A DNA stretch of 64,000 nt, taken from positions 1 through 64,000 of the forward strand of contig JAATGG010000264.1 in the NCBI GenBank assembly GCA_015654835.1, written 5' to 3'. Origin of the DNA: Terriglobales bacterium (GTDB lineage Bacteria > Acidobacteriota > Terriglobia > Terriglobales > Acidobacteriaceae). The position numbers and the translations under genes are program-made. How positions within the stretch are numbered: position 1 is the stretch's first letter; each line of letters begins with the position of its first letter. Shown here one piece after another: positions 30,080-39,398 of the stretch. Below the pieces are notes generated by a model, which saw only the letters and a program-made list of their open reading frames with translations, did no database searches and was not told the origin of the DNA.

Positions 30080-30394
30080 CTAGGCCGATCCCGCCGGACG
30101 CTCAGGCGAGGCACCAGGCACTGGCTGATGCTTCTGAAAACAGGAGCGGCACAGCACTGGCCTGCCCTGCGTCGGCTTAAAAGGAACCGTGGTCGGCATC
30201 GAACACTCCGAACAGGTCGTCCGGGTTTCCGTGCGTGCCCTTGAACCACCGTTCGCGCGCTTGGCCTTGCACTGCTTGCAGCGCTTGGGGTCGTTCATGA
30301 ACTGTTTGTCGTGGAAGAATAGCTGCTCGCCTGCAGTGAAGATAAATTCAGCACCACAATCGATACACTTCAACGTTCGGTCGGTAAATTCCAT
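30080..30394 (-). CDS. Zinc-ribbon protein (CxxC clusters)
   Basis: MEFTDRTLKCIDCGAEFIFTAGEQLFFHDKQFMNDPKRCKQCK...CSECSMPT...VLCRSCF. Confidence 0.8.
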   Translation of the reverse strand: MEFTDRTLKCIDCGAEFIFTAGEQLFFHDKQFMNDPKRCKQCKAKRANGGSRARTETRTTCSECSMPTTVPFKPTQGRPVLCRSCFQKHQPVPGASPERPAGSA

Positions 30395-30752
30395 GGCCGG
30401 CTTCCCTGAAGCAGAGAAAAACATCAAAATCGGCTATGGTCTTCTTCAACCTCGCCGCTCCGTTTCCCTGTCTTCTTTCCGTCTTTCCATAACAAGGGCC
30501 CGGGCCGCGATAAGAGGGCGGCGAAATTATTTATCCAATGAATCTGCAGCTCAGTAAGAATACGCTTACCAGGGACGGCTCCATCCAACTGCCTGCAAGC
30601 AAATCAGTCCCTCGCGAAAAGCCACCCCTTCGGCCCCAGCCCATTCCTTGGCCTTCACCGATATAAAAGTGGGTGGCTCTTTTCACGATTGTTTATAGCA
30701 TGTTACCGCTATCAACTGCTGGTTTTATCGCCTTAAATGGCGAAAATCCAGG

Positions 30753-30950
30753 CTAGTCCTGCTCTTTGCGAGCCTTCTTGCGATTCCGCTTGCGCGCCAA
30801 TGCTGCCTTCACGCGACGCTTCTCACCGGGCTTCAGGTAGTAGGAGTGACGCTTGACTTCCTTAATAATGTCTTCCTGCTGCACCTTCCGCTTAAACCGG
30901 CGTAGCGCGTTTTCGAGCGGCTCGCCTTCTTGTACACGAACCTCTGCCAA
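30753..30950 (-). CDS. rpsU: 30S ribosomal protein S21
   Basis: LAEVRVQEGEPLENALRRFKRKVQQEDIIKEVKRHSYYLKPGEKRRVKAALARKRNRKKARKEQD; apparent TTG start. Confidence 0.95.
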   Translation of the reverse strand: MAEVRVQEGEPLENALRRFKRKVQQEDIIKEVKRHSYYLKPGEKRRVKAALARKRNRKKARKEQD

Positions 30951-31103
30951 AGAGTCCCACCTCCCAACCTGCCTGTCGGCTATATCCATGATACTGGGAA
31001 AAATGGGAGATAAGTCAAGAAGTTGCGCATTTTCCGTCCTAATGCACACCTTTCAGTCCCAAATCCGGCGATACTCTAAACTTGAGTTGGAGGTCTCCTG
31101 ACC

Positions 31104-31628
31104 ATGATCCGCAGCTATCAGGGGCGAATGCCCCAGATCCCGTCCAGTTGCTACGTGGACCTTTCCGCCCAGCTTATTGGGGACGTATCCCTGGGCGATC
31201 ACGCCTCCGTATGGATGAATGCCGTGTTGCGCGGAGACGTAAACTCCATCCGCGTCGGGGCAAACTCCAACGTCCAGGACTGCGCCGTACTCCACGGGCA
31301 ACGCCATCTTTATCCCGTCGTGATCGGCGACTGGGTCACCATCGGCCATAACGCGACCGTCCACGGCTGCGTAGTGGAAGACGCCGTGCTAATCGGCATG
31401 GGCTCCAGAATCCTCAACGATTGCCGCATCGGCGAAGGATCGATCATCGCGGCGGGCGCCGTCGTTCCCGAACACACCGTCGTCCCGCCTCGTACCCTAT
31501 GGGCAGGCGTGCCCGCCAAGATGCGCCGCGAGCTGGGAGATGCCGACAGGGCGCTCATCCTCCAATATGCGCAGAATTATCTGGACTACACCGAGATTTA
31601 TCTGAAAGAGTCCCAAATTAGCCAGTGA
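31104..31628 (+). CDS. Gamma-carbonic anhydrase family protein
   Basis: Left-handed beta-helix hexapeptide pattern; ASVWMNAVLRGDVNSIRVGANSNVQDCAVLH; TIGHNATVHGCVV. Confidence 0.9.
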   Translation: MIRSYQGRMPQIPSSCYVDLSAQLIGDVSLGDHASVWMNAVLRGDVNSIRVGANSNVQDCAVLHGQRHLYPVVIGDWVTIGHNATVHGCVVEDAVLIGMGSRILNDCRIGEGSIIAAGAVVPEHTVVPPRTLWAGVPAKMRRELGDADRALILQYAQNYLDYTEIYLKESQISQ

Positions 31629-32008
31629 TTTCCGGACTATTCCGCGCCTGGGACTCCTCAGCGCGGAAACACGGTCGAACACGGGTAAACCAGGGAAAAT
31701 CCAGAGAAACACTCAAGAAATAAGTCTCTGAATCCCCGGCTCTGTTTGTCCCTAGATAAAAATTCCGAGGCTAAACTCTCTGCCTGCCATAGGTTAAATT
31801 GAATGGTATGTCTCAGTAGTGAATCGATTTTGCAGAGAAAAGCAAGAAAATCGGCATGTCGTGTTTACCATGTGAAACTTTGTCCCATATGAATAATGCA
31901 GACGGCAACTTCTGGCCCTTTAAAAATAAAGCGCAGAAGACAGCGGGTTGGCACAGGCTGTTTTGAAACCAGCGTGTGCTCCCCCGCCGTAGCCCCGCAT
32001 CTGCAGTT

Positions 32009-33034
32009 CTAAACCGGCAACGGATTGCGCTCGGTAAATTGGCGTTGATGCCAATAGGGATAGATGGGCGTTTGCGCGCTAGCCTCATCGAGTCTGGCTA
32101 CCTGCTCCGGGGTCAGGTTCCAACCCGTGGCGGCCAAGTTCTGCCGTAATTGCTCCTCGTTGCGCGCCCCGATGATGATCGAAGAAACCGTCGGCCTCTG
32201 CAACAGCCAGTTCAGCGCAAGCTGCGGAACCGACTTGCCCGTCTCGATGGCCATTGCATCCAGGGCATCCACGACCGTGTAGAGATATTCGTGCGGAACC
32301 TGGGGGCCGTACTCAGCGGTCTTATGCAGGCGGCTCACCTCCGGCAGCGGCTGGCCGCGCCGAATCTTGCCCGTGAGGCGCCCCCACCCCAAGGGACTCC
32401 AAACCAGCGCGCCGACCTTCTGGTCGAGGCCGAGCGGCATCAGTTCCCACTCATATTCCCGCCCAACGAGGGAGTAGTAGACTTGGTGAGCCACGTAGCG
32501 CGCCCAGCCGTAGCGTTCCGATACCGCAAGCGACTTGGCCAGATGCCAACCGGAAAAGTTGGAGCACGCGATGTACCGGACCTTGCCCTCGCGCACGAAC
32601 GTGTTCAGCGTATCGAGAACTTCTTCCAGCGGGGTCAACGCGTCGAACCCGTGAAGATGGTAAATATCGACGTAGTCGGTGCCCAGCCGGCGCAGGCTGC
32701 CTTCCAGGGCATTGCGCAGATGAAAGCGCGAGGAGCCCACGTCGTTGGGGCCGCTGCCGAAACGAAAAGTCGTCTTGGTGGAGATCAGGGCGCGGTCGCG
32801 TTTGCCTTCCAGGGCCTTGCCCAATACCTCTTCGGAGCCGCCCTCGGAGTAGACATCGGCCGTATCGAACAGGTTGACACCGGCCTCGAAGCAAATATCG
32901 ATCAGGCGGCGCGCCTCGGCGACGTCGGTCTCGCCCCAGGCTTTAAAAAATTCATTGCCACCGCCAAACGTGCCGGTGCCAAAACTAAGAGCGGGAACTT
33001 TGAGGCCTGAGCCTCCAAGAAGACGGTATTCCAT
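32009..33034 (-). CDS. Aldo/keto reductase
   Basis: FDTADVYSEGGSEEVLGKAL; YVDIYHLHGFDALTPLEE; QLALNWLLQRP. Confidence 0.93.
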   Translation of the reverse strand: MEYRLLGGSGLKVPALSFGTGTFGGGNEFFKAWGETDVAEARRLIDICFEAGVNLFDTADVYSEGGSEEVLGKALEGKRDRALISTKTTFRFGSGPNDVGSSRFHLRNALEGSLRRLGTDYVDIYHLHGFDALTPLEEVLDTLNTFVREGKVRYIACSNFSGWHLAKSLAVSERYGWARYVAHQVYYSLVGREYEWELMPLGLDQKVGALVWSPLGWGRLTGKIRRGQPLPEVSRLHKTAEYGPQVPHEYLYTVVDALDAMAIETGKSVPQLALNWLLQRPTVSSIIIGARNEEQLRQNLAATGWNLTPEQVARLDEASAQTPIYPYWHQRQFTERNPLPV

Positions 33035-33097
33035 GCCTGCTTGGATGCGACAGTCCGAGCGAGGATGCAGAGGAAAAGTAATGCACCCATAGGCGAT

Positions 33098-33319
33098 TCA
33101 AAGAAGATCCAGGAACTGGTCTACTTCCAACCCGGCTATTTTGATGAGGCTCCTCAAAGTCCCAGGAGCTAGTTCGGAATGTTGGGGAACGGTAAGATTG
33201 GCGGGGACACCTTGCTTGGTGAGTACCAGATGGCTGCCGACTTGTCCTCGATGCTGCCACCCGGCCTTTTGAAACGCCTTTGCGGCAGCCTTGCCCGAGA
33301 TGTTCGCCAGCTTCCCCAT
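33098..33319 (-). CDS. hicA: Type II toxin HicA-like
   Basis: 73 aa; AAKAFQKAGWQHRGQVGSHLVLTKQGVPANLTVPQHSELAPGTLRSLIKIAGL. Confidence 0.9.
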   Translation of the reverse strand: MGKLANISGKAAAKAFQKAGWQHRGQVGSHLVLTKQGVPANLTVPQHSELAPGTLRSLIKIAGLEVDQFLDLL

Positions 33320-33413
33320 GCGTTTACCCCACGCTTTTAATCTTGCACAAGTTCAGGTGCAGTGTGCGTGGAAAACCAGGGCGGGAATGTGGAAAACCAG
33401 TATCTGGCTACGG

Positions 33414-33626
33414 TTATACCGCGACAACGAGAGAAGCCTGATCGTCCGGCAATGCTTCTGCGGCCTTCTGATCTTCCGCCCAAAGCCAGGCGGTGATGGC
33501 CTCTTTGATATTGATCAATGCTTCCTGTTCTGTCTTTCCCTGCGAAAAACACCCGGGCAATGCCGGGCATTCGGCCACGATCCAGCCGTCTTCCTCGGGT
33601 TTCAGAACTACATGGAACATCATCAA
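33414..33626 (-). CDS. hicB: Type II antitoxin HicB-like
   Basis: 70 aa; FHVVLKPEEDGWIVAECPALPGCFSQGKTEQEALINIKEAI. Confidence 0.9.
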   Translation of the reverse strand: MMMFHVVLKPEEDGWIVAECPALPGCFSQGKTEQEALINIKEAITAWLWAEDQKAAEALPDDQASLVVAV

Positions 33627-33686
33627 AGAACTCCTGAATTGCCTTCGCCGAACAGCGTGTACTCCAACACTTATACCCTAATCAAC

Positions 33687-33705
33687 CCGTATGTACATAC
33701 AGTTT
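33687..33705. repeat. Copy 1 of 19-bp direct repeat containing palindrome GTATGTACATAC
   Basis: ccgtatgtacatacagttt; identical copy at 33857-33875. Confidence 0.85.
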
Positions 33706-33756
33706 CAGACTAATGAAAACCCATTGTTTTGCGAAGAAGTGTCCGTCTGTTGAAGG

Positions 33757-33810
33757 GTACGGGCTTTAGCCCGTACATAAGTCCAGCAGAATGAACGGGG
33801 CTTTAGCCCC
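33757..33810. repeat. Twin GGGCTTTAGCCC palindromes
   Basis: gtacgggctttagcccgtac (33757-33776) and ggggctttagcccc (33797-33810). Confidence 0.8.
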
Positions 33811-33856
33811 TGAGGAACCGCTTTCCTCTCCCTTGAGGTTTATCGGCAATCTGCGA

Positions 33857-33875
33857 CCGTATGTACATACAGTTT
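33857..33875. repeat. Copy 2 of 19-bp direct repeat containing palindrome GTATGTACATAC
   Basis: ccgtatgtacatacagttt upstream of hisS. Confidence 0.85.
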
Positions 33876-33940
33876 GGCCAATTCGTCTACAGCCATTGTC
33901 CTGCAACATAACTGCAGTGCCCATTTAGACTGGATAGGTT

Positions 33941-35245
33941 ATGACCACCCTGAAAGCTGTTCGCGGCACGCGCGACCTGTTGCCGCCCGAAACCGCGTTG
34001 TGGAACCGCATCGAGACCGTCGCCCGCTCCGTCTTTGCCCGTTACAACTTCGGCGAGATTCGTACCCCTGTTTTTGAAGACACGGCGCTATTTGCCCGCG
34101 GCGTCGGCGAAGAAACCGACATCGTCTCGAAAGAGATGTACACCTGGGAAGATCGTGCGCGGGCGCAGTCGGAAAAACCCCAGTCGCTGACCCTGCGGCC
34201 TGAGAACACGGCCGGGGTGGTGCGCGCCTACATCGAGCACAATCTCGGCCAGACCGGCGAGTTACAGAAGCTCTATTACATCGGCCCGCAGTTCCGCCGC
34301 GAGCGTCCGCAAAAGGGCCGCTACCGGCAGTTCTCGCAGATTGGCGCCGAGGTCATCGGTCCCGCTTCCGCAGGCAGCGAGTCGCCCCTGCGCGATGCCG
34401 AAGTGCTTGAAATGCTGGCCACCCTGCTCGACGAACTGGGCATCACCGGCTGGACCTTGCACATCAATTCCGTCGGCTCGGCTGCCGACCGCGTCCGTTA
34501 CAACGAAACGTTGCGCGAGGCTCTGGTTCCTTTGGCTCCGAAAATGTGTGTGGATTGCCAGCGGCGCGCGGTCACCAATCCCCTGCGTGTGCTGGACTGC
34601 AAAGTGCCGGAAGATCAGCCCATCATCGACACGCTGCCCCGGATTGCCGATTCGCTCGACGAAGCCTCCCTGGCCCACTTTGCCGCCGTCACCGCGGCCC
34701 TCGATGCAGCCGGCGTGCCCTATACGCGCAATCATCGCCTCGTGCGCGGGCTCGACTACTACACCCGCACCACGTTTGAATTCACCCACGGCGGTCTCGG
34801 CGCGCAAAATGCGCTGCTCGGCGGTGGACGTTACGACGGACTCAGCGAAGCCATTGGCGGCCCCAAGGCGCCGGGCATCGGCTTTGCCATGGGCGAGGAC
34901 CGCCTGGTGCTCACCCTGCAAGCGTTGGAAGCCGCAGCACCGCCGCGGGCCGACGCCTATGTCGCGCCACTCGGGGAGAGCTTGAACCCGGCCGCGCTGG
35001 CCCTGGCTCGCGAACTGCGTCGTGCCGGCTTGACGGTCGAATTGGGAGAAGGCGGTTTTCGCCTGAAAAAGTCCTTCGACGCCGCCGACAAGACCGCTCG
35101 CCGCATCGTCATTCTGGGCGAAGACGAGCTTCAATCCGGTATCCTGACCGTGAAGGATTTCGCCACCAGCACACAAACAAAGGTTCCTCGCGCCGAGCTG
35201 GCTGCGTTTCTCGCCGCACCCGCCGAGGGAAAAGGACACAAGTAG
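33941..35245 (+). CDS. hisS: Histidine-tRNA ligase
   Basis: AVRGTRDLLPPETALWNRIE; LTLRPENTAGVVRAYIEH; LVRGLDYYTRTTFEF. Confidence 0.97.
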   Translation: MTTLKAVRGTRDLLPPETALWNRIETVARSVFARYNFGEIRTPVFEDTALFARGVGEETDIVSKEMYTWEDRARAQSEKPQSLTLRPENTAGVVRAYIEHNLGQTGELQKLYYIGPQFRRERPQKGRYRQFSQIGAEVIGPASAGSESPLRDAEVLEMLATLLDELGITGWTLHINSVGSAADRVRYNETLREALVPLAPKMCVDCQRRAVTNPLRVLDCKVPEDQPIIDTLPRIADSLDEASLAHFAAVTAALDAAGVPYTRNHRLVRGLDYYTRTTFEFTHGGLGAQNALLGGGRYDGLSEAIGGPKAPGIGFAMGEDRLVLTLQALEAAAPPRADAYVAPLGESLNPAALALARELRRAGLTVELGEGGFRLKKSFDAADKTARRIVILGEDELQSGILTVKDFATSTQTKVPRAELAAFLAAPAEGKGHK

Positions 35246-37119
35246 TGCTCGACTTTTTAGGTAGCCTCGAACGGACGCATCTCTGCGGCGAACTACGCGC
35301 CGCCCACGCCGGCCAACAAGTCATCTTGATGGGCTGGGTCAATCGCCGCCGCGACCACGGCAACTTGATCTTCCTCGATCTGCGCGACCGCAGCGGCATC
35401 GCCCAGGTCGTGCTTGACAAGGAACTCACGCCGGACGGCCACGCCAAGGGCGAGCAGGTGCGGCCGGAGTATGTAGTCGCCGCCATCGGCAAGGTGCGCC
35501 TGCGCGGTGCCGACGCCATCAATCCCAAGATGGATACCGGCGAAATCGAGATCGAGGTCACCCAACTGCTGGTGCTGAACGACACCCGACTGGCCCCGTT
35601 TTCGCCGTCTGAAGAAGCCATCCAGAACGAAGAAGTCCGCCTCAAATACCGCTACATCGACCTGCGCCGGCCCGAGATGCAGCGCAACTTCTGGCTGCGC
35701 CACCAGATCACGCTCGCCATCCGCCAGAGCCTTAGCGGGCAGGGTTTTCTTGAAATTGAGACTCCCATCCTGACCAAGTCCACCCCCGAGGGCGCGCGCG
35801 ATTTTCTGGTGCCCAGCCGTGTCCATCCCGGCGAGTTTTACGCGCTGCCCCAGTCGCCGCAGATTTTCAAACAGATCCTCATGATTTCCGGCTTCGACCG
35901 CTACTTCCAGGTCGCGCGCTGCTTCCGCGACGAGGATTTGCGTGCCGACCGTCAGCTTGAGTTCACCCAGATCGATCTGGAAATGAGCTTTCCCCACCAG
36001 GACACCGTGTTCGCAGTGGTCGAAAAGTTCATGGCGGCGGCCTTCGCGGCAGCAGGCGTCACCCTCCCCACGCCCTTTCCGCGCATCACCTACGACGACT
36101 CGCTGCGGCAGTTTGGCAGCGACAAGCCCGACCTCCGCCTGCCCGGCCTGACGGATGTGCGCCCCGCCTTTACCGATGCCGCCCTGGCGACGCTGCAGAT
36201 CGATCCCGCTCTGCCGGTGGTAGCCCTGCGCATTCCCCATGTCGGCGAGCTGAGCCGCAAGGAACGCGAAGACAATCATCCCCTCTTCGACCAGAAAAAA
36301 GGCGCCAAGTTTATCGACGACTTCAAGCGGCTCGCCAAAGGATTTCCCGAGGCCGCGGCCAAGGTGCGCGAGTTGGCCGGCGCTGCCGAAGGCGATTTTG
36401 TCATCGTAGTGGCCGGCGATCCGGCTCATCCGGTAAAGGCCAGCGACACCAAGTTCCCCGGTCGCCTGTCCGAGCGTGAAATCAACGTCTACTCGGCCGC
36501 CGGCAACTTCCGTACCGAGCTAGCCAAAAAGTATGCCGACAAGCACGGAGCCTTCGGGGTCACCGAGAAGGTGGTTCGCGACGCCGACCCGCGCAGCGGC
36601 GCGATGGTCAACGGTGGGGCGGCCTTCAATCCCATCTGGATCGTCGATTTCCCCATGTTCGAGTACGATCTCGCAACCACCACCTGGATGCCGGCGCATC
36701 ACCCCTTCACCGCGCCGCACGAGGCCGATATGGCCAACCTGCTCACCGATCCGGCCTCCGTTCGTGCCAACTGCTACGACCTGGCCATGAACGGCCTTGA
36801 GCTGGGTTCCGGCTCCATCCGTATTCACCGCAAAGACGTGCAGCAACAGATTTTCCAGTCCCTCGGTATCAGCGACGAAGAGGCGCGCAAGCGGTTCGGA
36901 TTCTTCCTCGACGCGCTGGAGTACGGCACCCCGCCTCATGGCGGCATCGCTCTCGGCCTGGACCGCATCGTGATGCTGCTGACCGGTGCCCCCAGCCTGC
37001 GCGAAGTGATCGCCTTCCCCAAGACCGCCAAGGCAATCGACCTCATGGCCGAAGCGCCCACCACGGTCACCGAGCAGCAGTTGAAAGAACTCCATATCCG
37101 CGTAGCGCTGAAGAGTTAG
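35245..37119 (+). CDS. aspS: Aspartate-tRNA ligase
   Basis: RTHLCGELRAAHAGQQVILMGWVNRRRDHGNLIFLDLRDRSGIAQVV; FRDEDLRADRQLEFTQIDLEMSF; GTG start overlapping the hisS stop. Confidence 0.97.
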   Translation: MLDFLGSLERTHLCGELRAAHAGQQVILMGWVNRRRDHGNLIFLDLRDRSGIAQVVLDKELTPDGHAKGEQVRPEYVVAAIGKVRLRGADAINPKMDTGEIEIEVTQLLVLNDTRLAPFSPSEEAIQNEEVRLKYRYIDLRRPEMQRNFWLRHQITLAIRQSLSGQGFLEIETPILTKSTPEGARDFLVPSRVHPGEFYALPQSPQIFKQILMISGFDRYFQVARCFRDEDLRADRQLEFTQIDLEMSFPHQDTVFAVVEKFMAAAFAAAGVTLPTPFPRITYDDSLRQFGSDKPDLRLPGLTDVRPAFTDAALATLQIDPALPVVALRIPHVGELSRKEREDNHPLFDQKKGAKFIDDFKRLAKGFPEAAAKVRELAGAAEGDFVIVVAGDPAHPVKASDTKFPGRLSEREINVYSAAGNFRTELAKKYADKHGAFGVTEKVVRDADPRSGAMVNGGAAFNPIWIVDFPMFEYDLATTTWMPAHHPFTAPHEADMANLLTDPASVRANCYDLAMNGLELGSGSIRIHRKDVQQQIFQSLGISDEEARKRFGFFLDALEYGTPPHGGIALGLDRIVMLLTGAPSLREVIAFPKTAKAIDLMAEAPTTVTEQQLKELHIRVALKS

Positions 37120-37135
37120 CGCACCTTCGAAAACC

Positions 37136-37172
37136 AAAGGCCCCGCGTCTTCATCGAAGACGCGGGGCCTTT
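37136..37172 (+). terminator. Terminator hairpin after aspS
   Basis: 16-bp perfect stem aaaggccccgcgtctt/aagacgcggggccttt, loop catcg. Confidence 0.85.
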
Positions 37173-37213
37173 CATTCTTCCGCCAGATGTAGCCTGATCT
37201 TTAGGTCCGGTCT

Positions 37214-37747
37214 TTATGCCCGGTCCAACTCCGCAAACAGTTCGCTCAATGTCACGCGGATCGGCGTCTCTGCCACCGTCAGTTCCCCAGTCTGAACCAG
37301 TTCGAGCCCCGCAGCCGTGTAGCGATAGGCCAAGCGCGGTTCCGGGTCGATAATCCAGATATTCGGAATGCCAAAGCGAAGATACTGGGCAGATTTCTCC
37401 TGAATGCTGCGCAGGGAATCTTCCGGCGAAAGAATCTCGATAGCGATCAGCGGGGGGCGGGTCAAATAGCGGTCAAACGACTCGCCTGCCCGCACGGCGA
37501 GCACATCCGGAACACGAAAGCTCGTTGGCGCAACCTGGGTGCGAAGCTCAGGAAAAACCTCCACGCCCCACTCCTGCCGCTTCAACATGAAAAGAAACGT
37601 GAGATAGCGCTGAATGAGGGAGTGCTCTTTCTCGCCCAAATTGCGTTCCTCGATGCGTCCATCCACGAATTCGCGGTCGGGACTCCAACTGGCGGCAAGG
37701 TACTCCCGCACGGTCCAGAGGCTTTCCGAGGTGGGCAGAGTCGCCAT
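37214..37747 (-). CDS. Uma2 family (DUF820) putative restriction-endonuclease-fold protein
   Basis: WSPDREFVDGRIEERNLGEKEHS; LAVRAGESFDRYLTRPPLIAIEILSPEDS; IWIIDPEPRLAYRY. Confidence 0.9.
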   Translation of the reverse strand: MATLPTSESLWTVREYLAASWSPDREFVDGRIEERNLGEKEHSLIQRYLTFLFMLKRQEWGVEVFPELRTQVAPTSFRVPDVLAVRAGESFDRYLTRPPLIAIEILSPEDSLRSIQEKSAQYLRFGIPNIWIIDPEPRLAYRYTAAGLELVQTGELTVAETPIRVTLSELFAELDRA

Positions 37748-37806
37748 ATCGCTATTGTGGCTCCAAAAGCACAGCCAAGCCAGCGGAATCCGAGCGGGCG
37801 CTTAAC

Positions 37807-38130
37807 TTAGTCGGTCTGCGGAACGTCGTTCCCGCCGTCTTCTTCTTCGCCTTCGACTGAAATGCGCAAGCGGCGCAGAAAGTGGAGATCGTTCTGGGTG
37901 AACGGACCCTCCTCTTCGCTTTCCTCGGATTCGGCACTCACGCCGTCCGGGCTCTTCGCATCCTTGGCTGCGACTTCGTTGAGGCCGATGGTGGCTTCAA
38001 GCATCAGCAGCACGTCGAACCCATGCTTCCGGATGTCCTGAACAACGCCTGCAATTTGTTCGCTTTCAATAACCGACTCGTGGATCGCCTCCCCCAGTTG
38101 TTGAATGAGTTCACGCAGACGAGATGTCAC
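37807..38130 (-). CDS. Hypothetical protein
   Basis: 107 aa helical/acidic ORF with no overlapping convincing alternative. Confidence 0.5.
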   Translation of the reverse strand: MTSRLRELIQQLGEAIHESVIESEQIAGVVQDIRKHGFDVLLMLEATIGLNEVAAKDAKSPDGVSAESEESEEEGPFTQNDLHFLRRLRISVEGEEEDGGNDVPQTD

Positions 38131-38287
38131 GGATACCTCCGGGAGCGGCGGCCAGCGCGAAGAGAGGCGCGGGGAGCGGCGTATGATTTTTCTACCTTAC
38201 TTCGAGCACCGCCTGCGAGCAAATCGGAATCGGTCACAGGATGCGAAAAACTGCCACGACGGCACCGCTGCTACCATCATAGTCGAA

Positions 38288-38713
38288 ATGAGACCTCTGC
38301 TAATCGGTCGTACCCTTGGCGTCGGCCTCCGCATCGCCGGGCGGATCGCGGGCCAGTGTGTGGATGCAGCCGGCACCCCCAGCTCAGCCAAAGCTCCTGC
38401 CGCCGGGGCACCCGTCGATCATGCTGCCCGCGGACGAGCCGCCGGCCATGCCACCGCCCGCACCACCAAAGGCGTCGTTCGCGGCTTGGGAGGCTTTTTG
38501 CGCCCCTTCGGCCGCGTCGGCGGCATCCTCTGGCTTGAAGTCACCGGCGTCTTCTTCTTCCTGTTCGTGATCGCCTTCGCACCTGCCCTCTGGCGCACCC
38601 GCGCCAGCTACGCCCACGGGCCAGACCACCATACCTTCTGGGTCTCCGCCGCTCTCACGGCAGTCTTTCTCTACCTCAGTGTCAGTTCGTTTTGGCGGGC
38701 ACGAAGAAAATAG
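38288..38713 (+). CDS. Hypothetical membrane protein
   Basis: MRPLLIGRTLGVGLRIAGRIAGQ...; one to two TM segments. Confidence 0.55.
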   Translation: MRPLLIGRTLGVGLRIAGRIAGQCVDAAGTPSSAKAPAAGAPVDHAARGRAAGHATARTTKGVVRGLGGFLRPFGRVGGILWLEVTGVFFFLFVIAFAPALWRTRASYAHGPDHHTFWVSAALTAVFLYLSVSSFWRARRK

Positions 38714-38772
38714 GCTGCCAAGCCCCTGCCCTGAAAGAGCGCGGCTTGAGCCGGAAGAAAAAGCGGCCGTCC

Positions 38773-38958
38773 TTACTCTGAAGGCCCCTGCTGCAAGTGC
38801 TTGGTGGTGCTGCGGCTTAGCGCCCAGATCAGCACGCCGGTAATGACGATCCCGAGAATCACCCATGCGGAGCCGGCACCCACCCGGCTGCCTACATGAA
38901 AGCCTTCGGCTCCATGCCATCGCATCGACGCTGCTGCGTTCCCAAGTGTAGTCAACAT
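38773..38958 (-). CDS. Small membrane protein
   Basis: MLTTLGNAAASMRWHGAEGFHVGSRVGAGSAWVILGIVITGVLIWALSRSTTKHLQQGPSE. Confidence 0.5.
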   Translation of the reverse strand: MLTTLGNAAASMRWHGAEGFHVGSRVGAGSAWVILGIVITGVLIWALSRSTTKHLQQGPSE

Positions 38959-39089
38959 AGGTTGCCTCCACTGGCCGGGCACTAGGGCCCCGGCACAATA
39001 GGGGTAAAGACCCGCCGTGGCCCCGGTAGTTGCGCAGAAAAATTCAAGCCGCAAGGCCGCGCCAGTCCTGCCCACATATCCACATATCC

Positions 39090-39260
39090 TTAGACCCGCG
39101 GCGTGGGCGGCTTGCGCGTCAACCGCCAGATCCCCATGGCAAAAGCCAGCACGGCCAGCCCGTACGCCATGAAAGCGCGCTGCCCGGTATGGAGAACCCA
39201 CCCCTGATAGAGCGCAAAGGCTCCCATCGCCAACATGAGGATTCCGCGAAGCTGATTCAT
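39090..39260 (-). CDS. Small membrane protein (56 aa, below ORF-track cutoff)
   Basis: MNQLRGILMLAMGAFALYQGWVLHTGQRAFMAYGLAVLAFAMGIWRLTRKPPTPRV read directly from the minus strand. Confidence 0.6.
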   Translation of the reverse strand: MNQLRGILMLAMGAFALYQGWVLHTGQRAFMAYGLAVLAFAMGIWRLTRKPPTPRV

Positions 39261-39398
39261 AGCCGTTCCTTCAGCAATTCTTTCCCGAACGAGTTCATTC
39301 TCTCGATCCTAAACTTTCGCCCCGGTACACCGGCATTGGGTTGACCCCGCCGCGGCCAGATCCCTATCGTGAGTAGAAGAGTCTTGAAAGGACCCCCC

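Noticed and set aside
30616-30683. Inverted repeat gaaaagccaccc / gggtggctctttt downstream of rpsU
   Set aside because: Stem interrupted by a 2-nt insertion with a loop over 40 nt; not convincing as a terminator without transcript data.
39261-39398. Possible glycine riboswitch upstream of gcvT
   Set aside because: The short leader lacks recognisable tandem aptamer features; nothing beyond proximity to gcvT supports it.
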